From assembly GCA_964590835.1 (NCBI GenBank), contig CAZPYD010000017.1, positions 1 to 17,131 on the forward strand: a DNA stretch of 17,131 nt, written 5' to 3'. Each line of letters starts with the position of its first letter. The stretch's first letter is position 1. The position numbers and the translations under genes were made by a program. The notes beneath the pieces are model-generated. The model searched no databases. It worked only from the letters and a program-made list of their open reading frames with translations, and was not told the DNA's origin. Positions 1-6,654 of this stretch are shown piece by piece. Origin of the DNA: CAZPYD01 sp964590835 (GTDB lineage: Bacteria > Patescibacteriota > Minisyncoccia > JAHISW01 > Tagabacteraceae).

Positions 1-492
1 GGGTTTTTTATGATATTAATACAATTTCCTATTTTTATAGCATTATTTATGATGCTTAGAGATGTATCTAGTTTAAATTCTGATATTCTTTATTTTTTTA
101 TAAAAATACCTGAACATATAAATACTATGTTTTTAGGTTTTATTGATATAACAAAACCTAATTTATTAATAGCTTTACTTGCTGGTTTGTCTCAATTTTT
201 TCAAATCAAATTAGCAATTCCTAAAATTAAAAAAATTTCTAATAAAAATAAAAGTTTTAAAGATGAATTACAGAGAAGTATGTCTATTCAAATGAAATAT
301 ATTATGCCTATATTTATAGTTTTTATTGCGAATCGTTTTTCTTCAGGATTAGCTTTATATTGGACAGTATCAAATATTTTTGCTATATTTCATGAAGTTA
401 TAGTTGCAAAAAAAGCCCGCCTGCTAACGCTTAAGCGTAGCGATTGCGGGCAGGCAAAAGAATTAAATGAGTCTAATGAAAAAGAACAATGA
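1..492 (+). CDS. yidC: YidC/Oxa1 membrane insertase, C-terminal part
   Basis: This is the 3' part of a membrane protein insertase that helps inner-membrane proteins insert and fold, with or without SecYEG. The reading frame is open to the first base of the window, so the gene begins upstream; the ATG at 10 is internal. Visible family features are the hydrophobic stretch starting LIQFPIFIALF, the later stretch PNLLIALLAGLSQFFQ, and the family signature GLALYWTVSNIFAIF before a short charged tail. Together they cover the last membrane segments of the conserved Oxa1 core. The tail after HEVIVAKK (ARLLTLKRSDCGQA) is encoded by a GC-rich palindromic element at 415-455, so the C-terminus appears to have been altered by a repeat insertion. 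It ends in TGA. khpB follows 118 bp downstream, the usual yidC-khpB pairing. Family assignment is firm. Confidence 0.93.
   Translation, partial: GFFMILIQFPIFIALFMMLRDVSSLNSDILYFFIKIPEHINTMFLGFIDITKPNLLIALLAGLSQFFQIKLAIPKIKKISNKNKSFKDELQRSMSIQMKYIMPIFIVFIANRFSSGLALYWTVSNIFAIFHEVIVAKKARLLTLKRSDCGQAKELNESNEKEQ
415..455. repeat. GC-rich palindromic (REP-like) element inside the yidC 3' end
   Basis: GCCCGC (415-420) pairs with GCGGGC (446-451), and the interior 423-441 holds a second imperfect inverted repeat centred on TTAA. The flanks GCCTGC (419-424) and GCAGGC (450-455) are also complementary. The element stands out as GC-rich in very AT-rich surroundings. It is in frame with yidC and supplies about 14 residues near its C-terminus. 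A related hairpin lies at 7201-7229. Confidence 0.7.
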
Positions 493-493
493 G

Positions 494-611
494 TCCCGTT
501 AGAAATCCAAACCTTTGGAATTTTAATGAGATTTATGGTGTTGTGATTGGTTGAATAATTAAAGATTTAAAATTAATTAACGGAAACAAAAGTTTCCTAT
601 TTCTAACGGGA
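494..611. repeat. Nested inverted-repeat element filling the yidC-khpB gap
   Basis: A 13-bp perfect inverted repeat, TCCCGTTAGAAAT (494-506) and ATTTCTAACGGGA (599-611), brackets almost the whole intergenic region. Immediately inside the left arm is a small hairpin, CCAAA-CC-TTTGG (507-518). Immediately inside the right arm is a second, GGAAAC-AAAA-GTTTCC (582-597). The remaining 519-581 is AT-rich with no clear pairing. The RNA would fold as a closed multibranch structure whose outer stem ends on the A of the khpB start codon. It could be a tiny mobile element or a structured leader controlling khpB translation; the sequence alone does not decide. Confidence 0.75.
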
Positions 612-1084
612 TGAGTGAAAGTGAAAAAATAGATATCATAAAAACAATAATAAAAGATGTTTTGATTAAATTGACTGTTGATGGTGGTGTTGAGATGACA
701 GAAACAGCAGATGGGCCAATGTTTATTGTGAAAACACCGGAAGGAGGCTTGCTTATAGGTGAAAACGGAAAAAACTTGATTTCTCTAAATCACATTGTTA
801 AAAAAATAGCAGGTAAAAAAATAGGTAACAACAAAGAAGATTATTTCCCGTTTTCTTTGGATGTAAATGATTACCAGGCAAAAAAAATAAGCGAACTAAA
901 AGATACAGCAAGGGTAAATGCTCAACGTGTAAGATATTTTAAAAAAGAAGTTGCTTTAAAACCAATGACCTCTTTTGAGAGAATGATTATCCATTCAACA
1001 CTGGTTGATTGCCCTGATATCATTACAGACAGTAAAGGAAAAGATCCACAAAGGTATGTGGTAATAAAACCTTTTAGTGTTTAA
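611..1084 (+). CDS. khpB: KhpB (Jag) KH-R3H RNA-binding protein
   Basis: This is a cytoplasmic RNA-binding protein of the KhpB/Jag/EloR family, which in other bacteria works with KhpA and influences cell elongation and division. The 157 residues comprise a KH domain (about 35-70) with the GxxG loop IGENGKNL (Gly50, Gly53), and an R3H domain (about 88-157) with Arg124 and His128 in the motif ERMIIH. The N-terminal Jag domain of Firmicutes homologues is missing, giving a shortened form common in reduced genomes. The start at 611 is the only ATG after the in-frame stop at 578-580. It has no recognisable Shine-Dalgarno and sits on the edge of the 494-611 inverted repeat, so initiation may depend on that structure or on coupling with yidC. 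The stop at 1082-1084 is four bases from the stop of the convergent minus-strand operon. Family assignment is firm. Confidence 0.92.
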   Translation: MSESEKIDIIKTIIKDVLIKLTVDGGVEMTETADGPMFIVKTPEGGLLIGENGKNLISLNHIVKKIAGKKIGNNKEDYFPFSLDVNDYQAKKISELKDTARVNAQRVRYFKKEVALKPMTSFERMIIHSTLVDCPDIITDSKGKDPQRYVVIKPFSV

Positions 1085-1088
1085 GTAG

Positions 1089-2294
1089 TTATTCTTCAAG
1101 CCTTAGACTCCACAATGTGGAGTCTTTTTTGTTTTGGAAGAATAAATAATTTTCTTCAGTGTTTGTAAATAGATTTGTTATATCAAAACCCTCTTTGTCT
1201 AAGATTATTTTTGTAGCACCGTTTTTTAGATCTAGTTGCCATAAAACATCATCAAAAGATATTTTTCCTTTATACCAGTCATCCGGATAATATGCCGAAG
1301 GAATTCTTTTAGGTATAGCACAATAAAGTATATCTGTATTTTTTTTACCAAAGATACATTTTTCAGGGAGTGTTGTATATGTAAAACTAGAATGAGTTCC
1401 TTTTTCTGTATCATAAAGTTTTGTTGTAAAAGTTCTACCAATGCTTTGGCTGTAAAGTACTTTGTCTTCAATAGGGAAGTAAAGGGTTGTTAAACCTTTT
1501 ATGCCCCCAAGTATTTTTGTGAAAGATTCTGTGTTTGGGTTTAACTTGTAAAGATAACCATCTTTAAAAGCAGAAGATTTTGTTTGTAGTGTAATAGTGT
1601 TTTTTTGCGGCCAGGACGCCAAAAAATCTTTGAAGGATGAATTAAAGACTTCTTCTTGATTTTTATTATTTATTGTTGCAACAATCCCTTTTGATTGATC
1701 AGTGGTGTCTGTTAAATAAAATATTTCATCTGCTGCTTGTGAGTTTGCGACAGACAAAACATTTAAAGGTAGAAAAACTCCTTCTATTTCTTCTGGTTCT
1801 TGTGGTGTTGTGGTTGGTGTTTGTGTTACTAAAAATGTTTGTATGTCATTTATTTCTAATCCGACATAACGCAAAATAACACTTGTGGAATCTTTAGACC
1901 ACAGAGCTTCAAATATTTTAGGTATAGTAGTTATGGTTAGTTGTTTTTTTTCTCTACCTTGGGTGGTTAATTCGTAAAGATGTCCTGTTGATCTTTCAAA
2001 ATATCTAACCTTGTTAGTTTGCTCATGGAATGTAGCACCAATGGTTGGAATGTTTGTTATTTGTATAAGTTGCCTGATTGGTTGAGTTATTTCTTCTTCT
2101 AGTATTTCTTCTTCTGGTATTGTTGGGGTTGGTATTAATCCATTTTCTTCTCTTGTTTCCGGGAAGAAGAAGTCGATTATTTCTTTTTCCCGAGGAGCTT
2201 CTATTTCTTCTGGTTTAAAAACAAAAAACAAGATTATTCCGATAATAATTATCCCAATAATTGTTCCTAATATGATTAAGGTTTTTTTATTCAT
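1089..2294 (-). CDS. Membrane-anchored protein, probable beta-propeller ectodomain
   Basis: This is a 401-residue protein of unknown function. Residues 5-26 are one hydrophobic segment after a short lysine-rich N-terminus, so it is likely an N-terminal membrane anchor with the rest outside. An acidic, Pro-rich linker (about 28-75) follows. Residues 80-401 are beta-rich with recurrent strand pairs of the type KVRYFERSTGHLYELT (95-110), DGYLYKLNPNTESFTKI (245-261) and VLWQLDLKNGATKII (350-364), resembling TolB/WD40-like propeller blades. The fold is inferred from pattern only. It is the last gene of the minus-strand operon, starting 11 bp after the stop of the VirB2-like gene, so it is probably an accessory of the secretion-like machine. 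There is no clear ribosome binding site. Its 3' end contains the terminator of the opposing khpB gene, fixing the C-terminal residues. Confidence 0.8.
   Translation of the reverse strand: MNKKTLIILGTIIGIIIIGIILFFVFKPEEIEAPREKEIIDFFFPETREENGLIPTPTIPEEEILEEEITQPIRQLIQITNIPTIGATFHEQTNKVRYFERSTGHLYELTTQGREKKQLTITTIPKIFEALWSKDSTSVILRYVGLEINDIQTFLVTQTPTTTPQEPEEIEGVFLPLNVLSVANSQAADEIFYLTDTTDQSKGIVATINNKNQEEVFNSSFKDFLASWPQKNTITLQTKSSAFKDGYLYKLNPNTESFTKILGGIKGLTTLYFPIEDKVLYSQSIGRTFTTKLYDTEKGTHSSFTYTTLPEKCIFGKKNTDILYCAIPKRIPSAYYPDDWYKGKISFDDVLWQLDLKNGATKIILDKEGFDITNLFTNTEENYLFFQNKKDSTLWSLRLEE
1105..1130 (+). terminator. Rho-independent terminator of yidC-khpB
   Basis: AGACTCCAC (1105-1113), a 3-nt loop (1114-1116) and GTGGAGTCT (1117-1125) run into a T tract (1125-1130). 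The hairpin follows the khpB stop by 20 nt. It lies wholly inside the last codons of the convergent minus-strand gene ending at 1089, encoding the DSTLWSLRL region of that protein. Confidence 0.88.
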
Positions 2295-2305
2295 TTTTTA
2301 TAAAG

Positions 2306-2986
2306 TTATTGAGAACAAGTACAAGTGTTATTAATACAACTTCCTCCTACATATAAATTTCCTCCAGTGTTTGGAATTTCTGTTTGTTTACAAGCCAAAT
2401 CACAGTTTGTAGGGAGGCAGGGGGTTGTAGGGCTTGTGGCTACTCCAGAATACTGACAAGTATCATTAATACAACTTCCTCCTGTATAGGATTCATTTGC
2501 AGTCCCTGGTATTATTGTTCCCCTACAACTAATACTACATGTTGCTTGACTACATTGCACGACAGTTTCAATGGGTGTTGTTTTTTTAATTTTTAAAGTA
2601 GGTATTTGTAAGCCTTTGGTTACTAGATCTGGATTAATAGTGTAAAGAATTAAATAGGAGGCTAACACCAACAAAAGACCAAGTATTGCTTGTGTAATAT
2701 TGTTTTTAGCTGTTTCTACAGCGCTAACATTACCACCAGCTAAAATGTATTGAAATCCCGATATTGTAATAATAACAACAGCAATGATTGCCGCAAAAAC
2801 AATCGCAAATCTATACACATCATTTAAATAATCTGTAAAACCTCTTTGTTCGTATGCTTTAATTTTTTCTATTGCTTGTCGTTGAGTCTCTAATTCTGTA
2901 GCACTGGAAACCCCAATATTTACAACTACAAACAATAAAATTATTAAGAATAAAAGTTTTATTGTGTTACATGTTACATGTTTCAT
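2306..2986 (-). CDS. VirB2/TrbC-like pilin with duplicated Cys-rich C-terminal module
   Basis: A 226-residue membrane protein. Residues 11-29 form a signal-like hydrophobic segment ending SSA, followed by a short charged loop. Two membrane helices lie at about 58-83 (VFAAIIAVVIITISGFQYIL) and 98-117 (TQAILGLLLVLASYLILYT), then NPDLV. This arrangement and the GFQYILAGGN and INPDLV motifs resemble VirB2/TrbC-type pilin subunits found in Patescibacteria. An extra tail of about 80 residues carries two copies of a Cys module, C145-C150-C154-C172-C177 and C190-C195-C199-C217-C222. Cys spacing is identical (5-4-18-5) and both contain GGSCIN, which suggests a duplication forming disulfides outside the cell. 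The start ATG lies inside a 7-bp tandem repeat. Pilin identity is inferred from topology and context; it could instead be an accessory membrane subunit. Confidence 0.72.
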   Translation of the reverse strand: MKHVTCNTIKLLFLIILLFVVVNIGVSSATELETQRQAIEKIKAYEQRGFTDYLNDVYRFAIVFAAIIAVVIITISGFQYILAGGNVSAVETAKNNITQAILGLLLVLASYLILYTINPDLVTKGLQIPTLKIKKTTPIETVVQCSQATCSISCRGTIIPGTANESYTGGSCINDTCQYSGVATSPTTPCLPTNCDLACKQTEIPNTGGNLYVGGSCINNTCTCSQ

Positions 2987-2999
2987 GTTATATGATTCA
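2965..2999. repeat. Five-copy 7-bp tandem repeat across a start codon
   Basis: Read on the plus strand: TGTTACA (2965-2971), TGTTACA (2972-2978), TGTTTCA (2979-2985), TGTTATA (2986-2992), TGATTCA (2993-2999). The array contains the TGA stop of the upstream gene (2997-2999), the whole 10-bp gap and the ATG (2984-2986) plus the first codons of the VirB2-like gene. A 7-bp unit is out of phase with codons, so copy-number change would shift the N-terminal frame or the spacing. Confidence 0.75.
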
Positions 3000-3707
3000 A
3001 AAGGTTATATTTATATTTTTACTTGCTGATTGGAATTGATTGATTAAGTTTGTTATTTTTAAACTTATATTACTCGTTCCGGAAACACCAACTGGAACTT
3101 CCATATTTATGATTTGAGGATTGTCTTCTTGTGGAGCTATATTTTTATTGTTCATTTCCCAGTCGTAATCCAACTGATTTATGTCAGAGAAATAAAAAGG
3201 TTCGGCTATTATGTTTATCGCTTCTGCAAATAAATTAAAATTTTCTTTAAGCGCATTATTAAAGATTGTTCCCATAAGCGGGTTTTCTTCGTAAAAAATA
3301 ATCTCGGGTTTTATTTGGCTAGCAGATAAAACAACGGCTTTTTCAATAAAGATACTTTTATCATCATTGTAGATCTTAATTGTTATATTGTAATCGTCGT
3401 AATTTTTAATTTCAAAAATAAACAAATCTTTTCCTAATCCAGAAGCACCAAATTGTTTTTTGTTATTTATGTGCCAGTCGTAAATTAGGTTTGGAGAAGA
3501 AGGGATTGCAACAACTTTTACTAGAGATTTTATTGTTGGAAGCGCTGATCCTTTATACCAATAAGGAGTATAAGTTAATGGTTCATATAAAAGATCAACA
3601 TCTTCTGCTTGTTGGAAAGCAAGGTTTGTTGAAGGGTTTTGTGAAAATATTAATACACAAAAAAACATTATTATAATAAAAGTCTTTAAAAGTTTTTTAT
3701 TTATCAT
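2997..3707 (-). CDS. Exported protein with PKD/Ig-like domains
   Basis: A 236-residue protein of unknown function. Starting at ATG 3707 gives MINKKLLKTF followed by a hydrophobic segment IIIMFFCVLIFS, a probable signal peptide or anchor. The mature part contains two beta-sandwich-like units, each beginning with a YDW-type strand: LIYDWHINNKKQFGASGLGK with following strands, and LDYDWEMNNKNIAP ending ISLKITNLINQF. These resemble PKD/Ig-like adhesive modules. The frame is open upstream to a TTG at 3728, overlapping the preceding gene by 17 nt. ATG 3707 was preferred because it lies just after that gene's stop (3712-3714), but neither start has a convincing Shine-Dalgarno. It lies between two membrane-protein genes of the secretion-like operon and is probably an extracellular accessory. 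Confidence 0.75.
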   Translation of the reverse strand: MINKKLLKTFIIIMFFCVLIFSQNPSTNLAFQQAEDVDLLYEPLTYTPYWYKGSALPTIKSLVKVVAIPSSPNLIYDWHINNKKQFGASGLGKDLFIFEIKNYDDYNITIKIYNDDKSIFIEKAVVLSASQIKPEIIFYEENPLMGTIFNNALKENFNLFAEAINIIAEPFYFSDINQLDYDWEMNNKNIAPQEDNPQIINMEVPVGVSGTSNISLKITNLINQFQSASKNINITF

Positions 3708-3711
3708 GGTA

Positions 3712-4170
3712 TTATATTTTTTTTCCAAGTGTTTCTAAACCACTAAAGAATAATTGAATAATTTTTTTCTCTTTATTATGAGTTAAAAGTATAAATAATG
3801 TTGCATCTGGAAAAATCGCACTTAATAAGGGTATAGAACCAATTCCTAATAAAAACAGTCCTCTTGTTAATATAAACATAAACAAACGTCTTTTTACACC
3901 AGTACCTTTAAAAAGAAACCAAATCGACACTAATATTGCAAAAAATATACTTAATATTGTGCTTGTTAAACCTAATGTAAAAATAGCTCCTACTATATCT
4001 AAAAAATCTTTAAAAACAGCTAAGCTAAATATTAAAAAAGGAAACTCTGGTTGTTTAGGTATTTCAATTGCTAACTCACTCACTTCTTCAGGTAAATTAT
4101 TTTTATTTAAGTTGCGCGATTCTTGTAATCGCATTAACCTATCATTTTCAATTGTTGTTGTGTTGTTCAT
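3712..4170 (-). CDS. Small polytopic membrane protein of the operon
   Basis: A 152-residue protein I do not recognise. The first 42 residues are polar and probably cytoplasmic. Hydrophobic stretches follow at about 44-62, 64-88, 97-118 and 119-131, separated by the basic loop KGTGVKRR (88-95), giving three or four membrane helices and a short basic tail. Its ATG overlaps the stop of the VirB4 gene by one base (TAATG), so translation is almost certainly coupled to that of the ATPase. Coupling to the motor gene suggests an inner-membrane component of the same machine. No motif assigns it to VirB3, VirB8 or another named subunit. Confidence 0.75.
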   Translation of the reverse strand: MNNTTTIENDRLMRLQESRNLNKNNLPEEVSELAIEIPKQPEFPFLIFSLAVFKDFLDIVGAIFTLGLTSTILSIFFAILVSIWFLFKGTGVKRRLFMFILTRGLFLLGIGSIPLLSAIFPDATLFILLTHNKEKKIIQLFFSGLETLGKKI

Positions 4171-5972
4171 TACTCATCAATAAGTAAATCTTGCTTTGCT
4201 TTTTTAATTGCTATAAGTTGTGCTGGATCTGATGTAATAATTTGATCTTCAGTATAAGAAGCAATTATTTTAATAGCTACATGTTTTAATCCAGCAAAGA
4301 ATATTCCTTCTCCTGTTTCTGATTCTAATAATAAAAATTTTTCTTCATCTGTTAGTTTAAATATTTTTTGAAGGTCGTCTATGGCGGCAGGGGACTGTTT
4401 TAAAAGAAATTGCATTGCAGAGTTGGTAATAATAGGACTTCCATAAGGAGAAACCAAAAAATCACCTACGTCTTGTGTAATTGTTGCTAATCCTAAATAA
4501 TATTTTCTACATCTTTTTGCAATATGGGTTAGGAAAGATGCTCCATCTGGTGATTTCATCATCCACCAAGCCTCATCTATTACTAATAATCTTTTTCTAA
4601 GTTCTCTTCTTACAGAATTCCATACAAAATGAATAATAAGATATAGTGCAACAGGTCTTAATTCGTCTTCCATGTCTCTAACAGAAAAACTAATAAGTTT
4701 TTTGTTTATATCTACGTTTGTTGGTTGGTTTATAAAACCAGCCCATGTTCCTTGTGTATATTTTTTAAGTTTTTGAATTAATGTTTCAGTTCCTTCCATG
4801 TTTGCCAGTATTAATTCCAAATCAGAAAGAATAGGAGGTACTATCTGAGAAAAATCAGAATCAACTGTAATATCTCTAGAGGCGTATGTTTCTGTAATAG
4901 CTTTATCCATAATAGAATCTTCTTCTGGACTTAGGCCGCCAAATATAATCCTAAACAAACCGATTAGGCTTATGATGTGAGATCTTAAAACATCCGATGG
5001 AGCTTCGTCTTCTCTTGGTATAGGCAGATCAAAAGGATTTATATGGTGTTTGGATGTTAGAGATATATTAAAATAATTACCACCAACGGCTTGAGTTAAA
5101 TATTCATACTCTCTTTCTGGATCAATAATAATAACATTAGTATCAAACATTAAAGATCTTAATACTTCCAGTTTTACAGCATATGATTTACCCGAACCCG
5201 CCTTAGCAAAAGTTACTGAGTTATAGTTTTCTAGAGAAAATCTATCAAACAAAATTAAACCATTATTATGTCTATTTATTCCATAAAGAATACCTTTGTT
5301 TGAGGTAAGATCAAAAGAAACAAAAGGAAATAAACTAGAAAGAGGTGAAGAATTCATTTTGTTATGGACAGATAATTTATCCTTACCTATAGGAAATGAT
5401 GTTTCTAAACCTTCTGCTTGTTGGAATAAGGCTGGTTTTGTATATATTAATTTAGATTCTAGGGTTGAGCGTACTTCTTTTTCAATAGAATCTAATTCTT
5501 TATTAGTATTGGCGTATATTGTTATATACAAACCTAAATTAAAAAGTCTTTCTTGGGCTTGTTGTAGTTTATTTCTTAAGTTTTCAAGATCTTGATAAGC
5601 AGTATCAAGTATAGGGTCTCTAACAAGACCTTTTTCTTCTCTTATACTTATTTGAGATTGAACCTCAGCAACTTTTTTTTGTAGTTGTTTTAATACCTTA
5701 GAGGTATCAACAGGATGTATAAAAATAGAAATATCAAAAACCTTATCCATGTTTATAATTGGAGAAAACCAATTAGCTGATAAAAATCTTGGATAAGAAA
5801 AAACAAAAATAGTTTTGGCAATTTTGTTTCCAAGTCTTACATAGTTCGGTGTTATTTGAAGCGCCGACGGTGCGATTACATCTTTTAATTCTAAAAGACC
5901 ATAAGACTGTATGTCTTCTGGATAGACAGGTAAAATTTCTTCTTGTTTTTTGTTTTTATTAAATAATGCCAT
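4170..5972 (-). CDS. virB4: VirB4/TraC-family type IV secretion ATPase
   Basis: A 600-residue cytoplasmic motor ATPase of the VirB4/TraC/CagE family, which powers assembly or substrate transfer in type IV secretion systems. Residues 35-230 are the VirB4 N-terminal region, with a coiled-coil-prone stretch at about 90-145. Walker A is AKAGSGKS (256-263, Lys262). Walker B is RLLVIDEAWW (461-470, Asp466-Glu467). Downstream, ATITQ (496-500) is the usual family motif, preceded by CRKYYLGL. IIIDPEREYEYL (281-292) and HINPFDLP (310-317) are also typical. All ATPase residues look intact. The upstream gene encodes a separate TraC-like domain protein only 7 bp away, and PrgI precedes that, an order known from Gram-positive and Patescibacteria systems. 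No VirD4 or VirB11 ATPase is present in the window. Identity is firm; the transported substrate is unknown. Confidence 0.93.
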   Translation of the reverse strand: MALFNKNKKQEEILPVYPEDIQSYGLLELKDVIAPSALQITPNYVRLGNKIAKTIFVFSYPRFLSANWFSPIINMDKVFDISIFIHPVDTSKVLKQLQKKVAEVQSQISIREEKGLVRDPILDTAYQDLENLRNKLQQAQERLFNLGLYITIYANTNKELDSIEKEVRSTLESKLIYTKPALFQQAEGLETSFPIGKDKLSVHNKMNSSPLSSLFPFVSFDLTSNKGILYGINRHNNGLILFDRFSLENYNSVTFAKAGSGKSYAVKLEVLRSLMFDTNVIIIDPEREYEYLTQAVGGNYFNISLTSKHHINPFDLPIPREDEAPSDVLRSHIISLIGLFRIIFGGLSPEEDSIMDKAITETYASRDITVDSDFSQIVPPILSDLELILANMEGTETLIQKLKKYTQGTWAGFINQPTNVDINKKLISFSVRDMEDELRPVALYLIIHFVWNSVRRELRKRLLVIDEAWWMMKSPDGASFLTHIAKRCRKYYLGLATITQDVGDFLVSPYGSPIITNSAMQFLLKQSPAAIDDLQKIFKLTDEEKFLLLESETGEGIFFAGLKHVAIKIIASYTEDQIITSDPAQLIAIKKAKQDLLIDE

Positions 5973-5979
5973 ATTTTTA

Positions 5980-6654
5980 TTAATCAGTTTTTATTTGAGG
6001 TACTGCACCTTTTTCTTTTTCATCAGGATTATATAAGCCATAAAATAACTCAATTAATTCTTCTGTATTTAAGGGGATGGCTCTTATTCCTGTACGAGAT
6101 AATCCTTGTATTATAGTATCTACTCGTTGCTGTATTTGAGTTTTATTTTTTTCAAACTCTTCTTGAGGTGTTGTTTTTGGTGTTGGTTCTTTTTTTAAAA
6201 TTTTATTTATAAAATCAAAAAAGATATTATTTTCAACTTGTAATACAGGGGGCGAATAAGGAACCACAACATAAAAAGTTTTACTTACTATTTTTGTTGT
6301 TGTAACAAATTCTTTGATAAAATCAATATATTCTTTGGTTTGTATTTTAAGCAACTCGTCTGTTTGTTGTTTTTCTTTTACCCTTAATGATTCTATATAG
6401 TTTTCTATATTTAATTCTCTGGATTGAATAAAAAACTGAATATGAAAATCTAGTGAATTTAAAAAGTTTTGATATTGAAATACTATAGCTTCTTGTTCTT
6501 CAGTTGATTTTAAGGCGAAGTTTAATGAAGAAGTCATTACAACCATTCTTATTGAGTTGTCGTTCAATACAACAATACTGTCCCTAATTTCTTTTATTGG
6601 GACAATTTTTTGTGATGCTTCACTTTTTTTGTTTGTTGTAAAATTATTCGTCAT
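5980..6654 (-). CDS. TraC-like domain protein (VirB4 N-terminal-like partner)
   Basis: A 224-residue soluble protein. The core (about 17-150) begins IVPIKEIRDSIVVLNDNSIR and continues NFALKSTEEQEAIVFQYQNF, SLDFHIQFFIQSRELNIENY and FYVVVPYSPP. This pattern resembles the N-terminal, non-catalytic domain of TraC/VirB4 proteins and recurs beside PrgI and VirB4 in Patescibacteria. It has no Walker motif. The C-terminus (SRTGIRAIPLNTEELIELFYGLYNPD) is also characteristic. It probably sits with VirB4 at the inner face of the membrane. The chosen ATG at 6654 overlaps the PrgI stop by 11 nt and follows a run of A. A TTG at 6693 would add 13 residues absent from the family pattern. It is not a frameshifted part of VirB4, because the 600-residue VirB4 has its own N-terminal domain. 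Confidence 0.8.
   Translation of the reverse strand: MTNNFTTNKKSEASQKIVPIKEIRDSIVVLNDNSIRMVVMTSSLNFALKSTEEQEAIVFQYQNFLNSLDFHIQFFIQSRELNIENYIESLRVKEKQQTDELLKIQTKEYIDFIKEFVTTTKIVSKTFYVVVPYSPPVLQVENNIFFDFINKILKKEPTPKTTPQEEFEKNKTQIQQRVDTIIQGLSRTGIRAIPLNTEELIELFYGLYNPDEKEKGAVPQIKTD

Noticed and set aside
2965..2999. CRISPR-like array
   Set aside because: Units are only 7 bp with no spacers.
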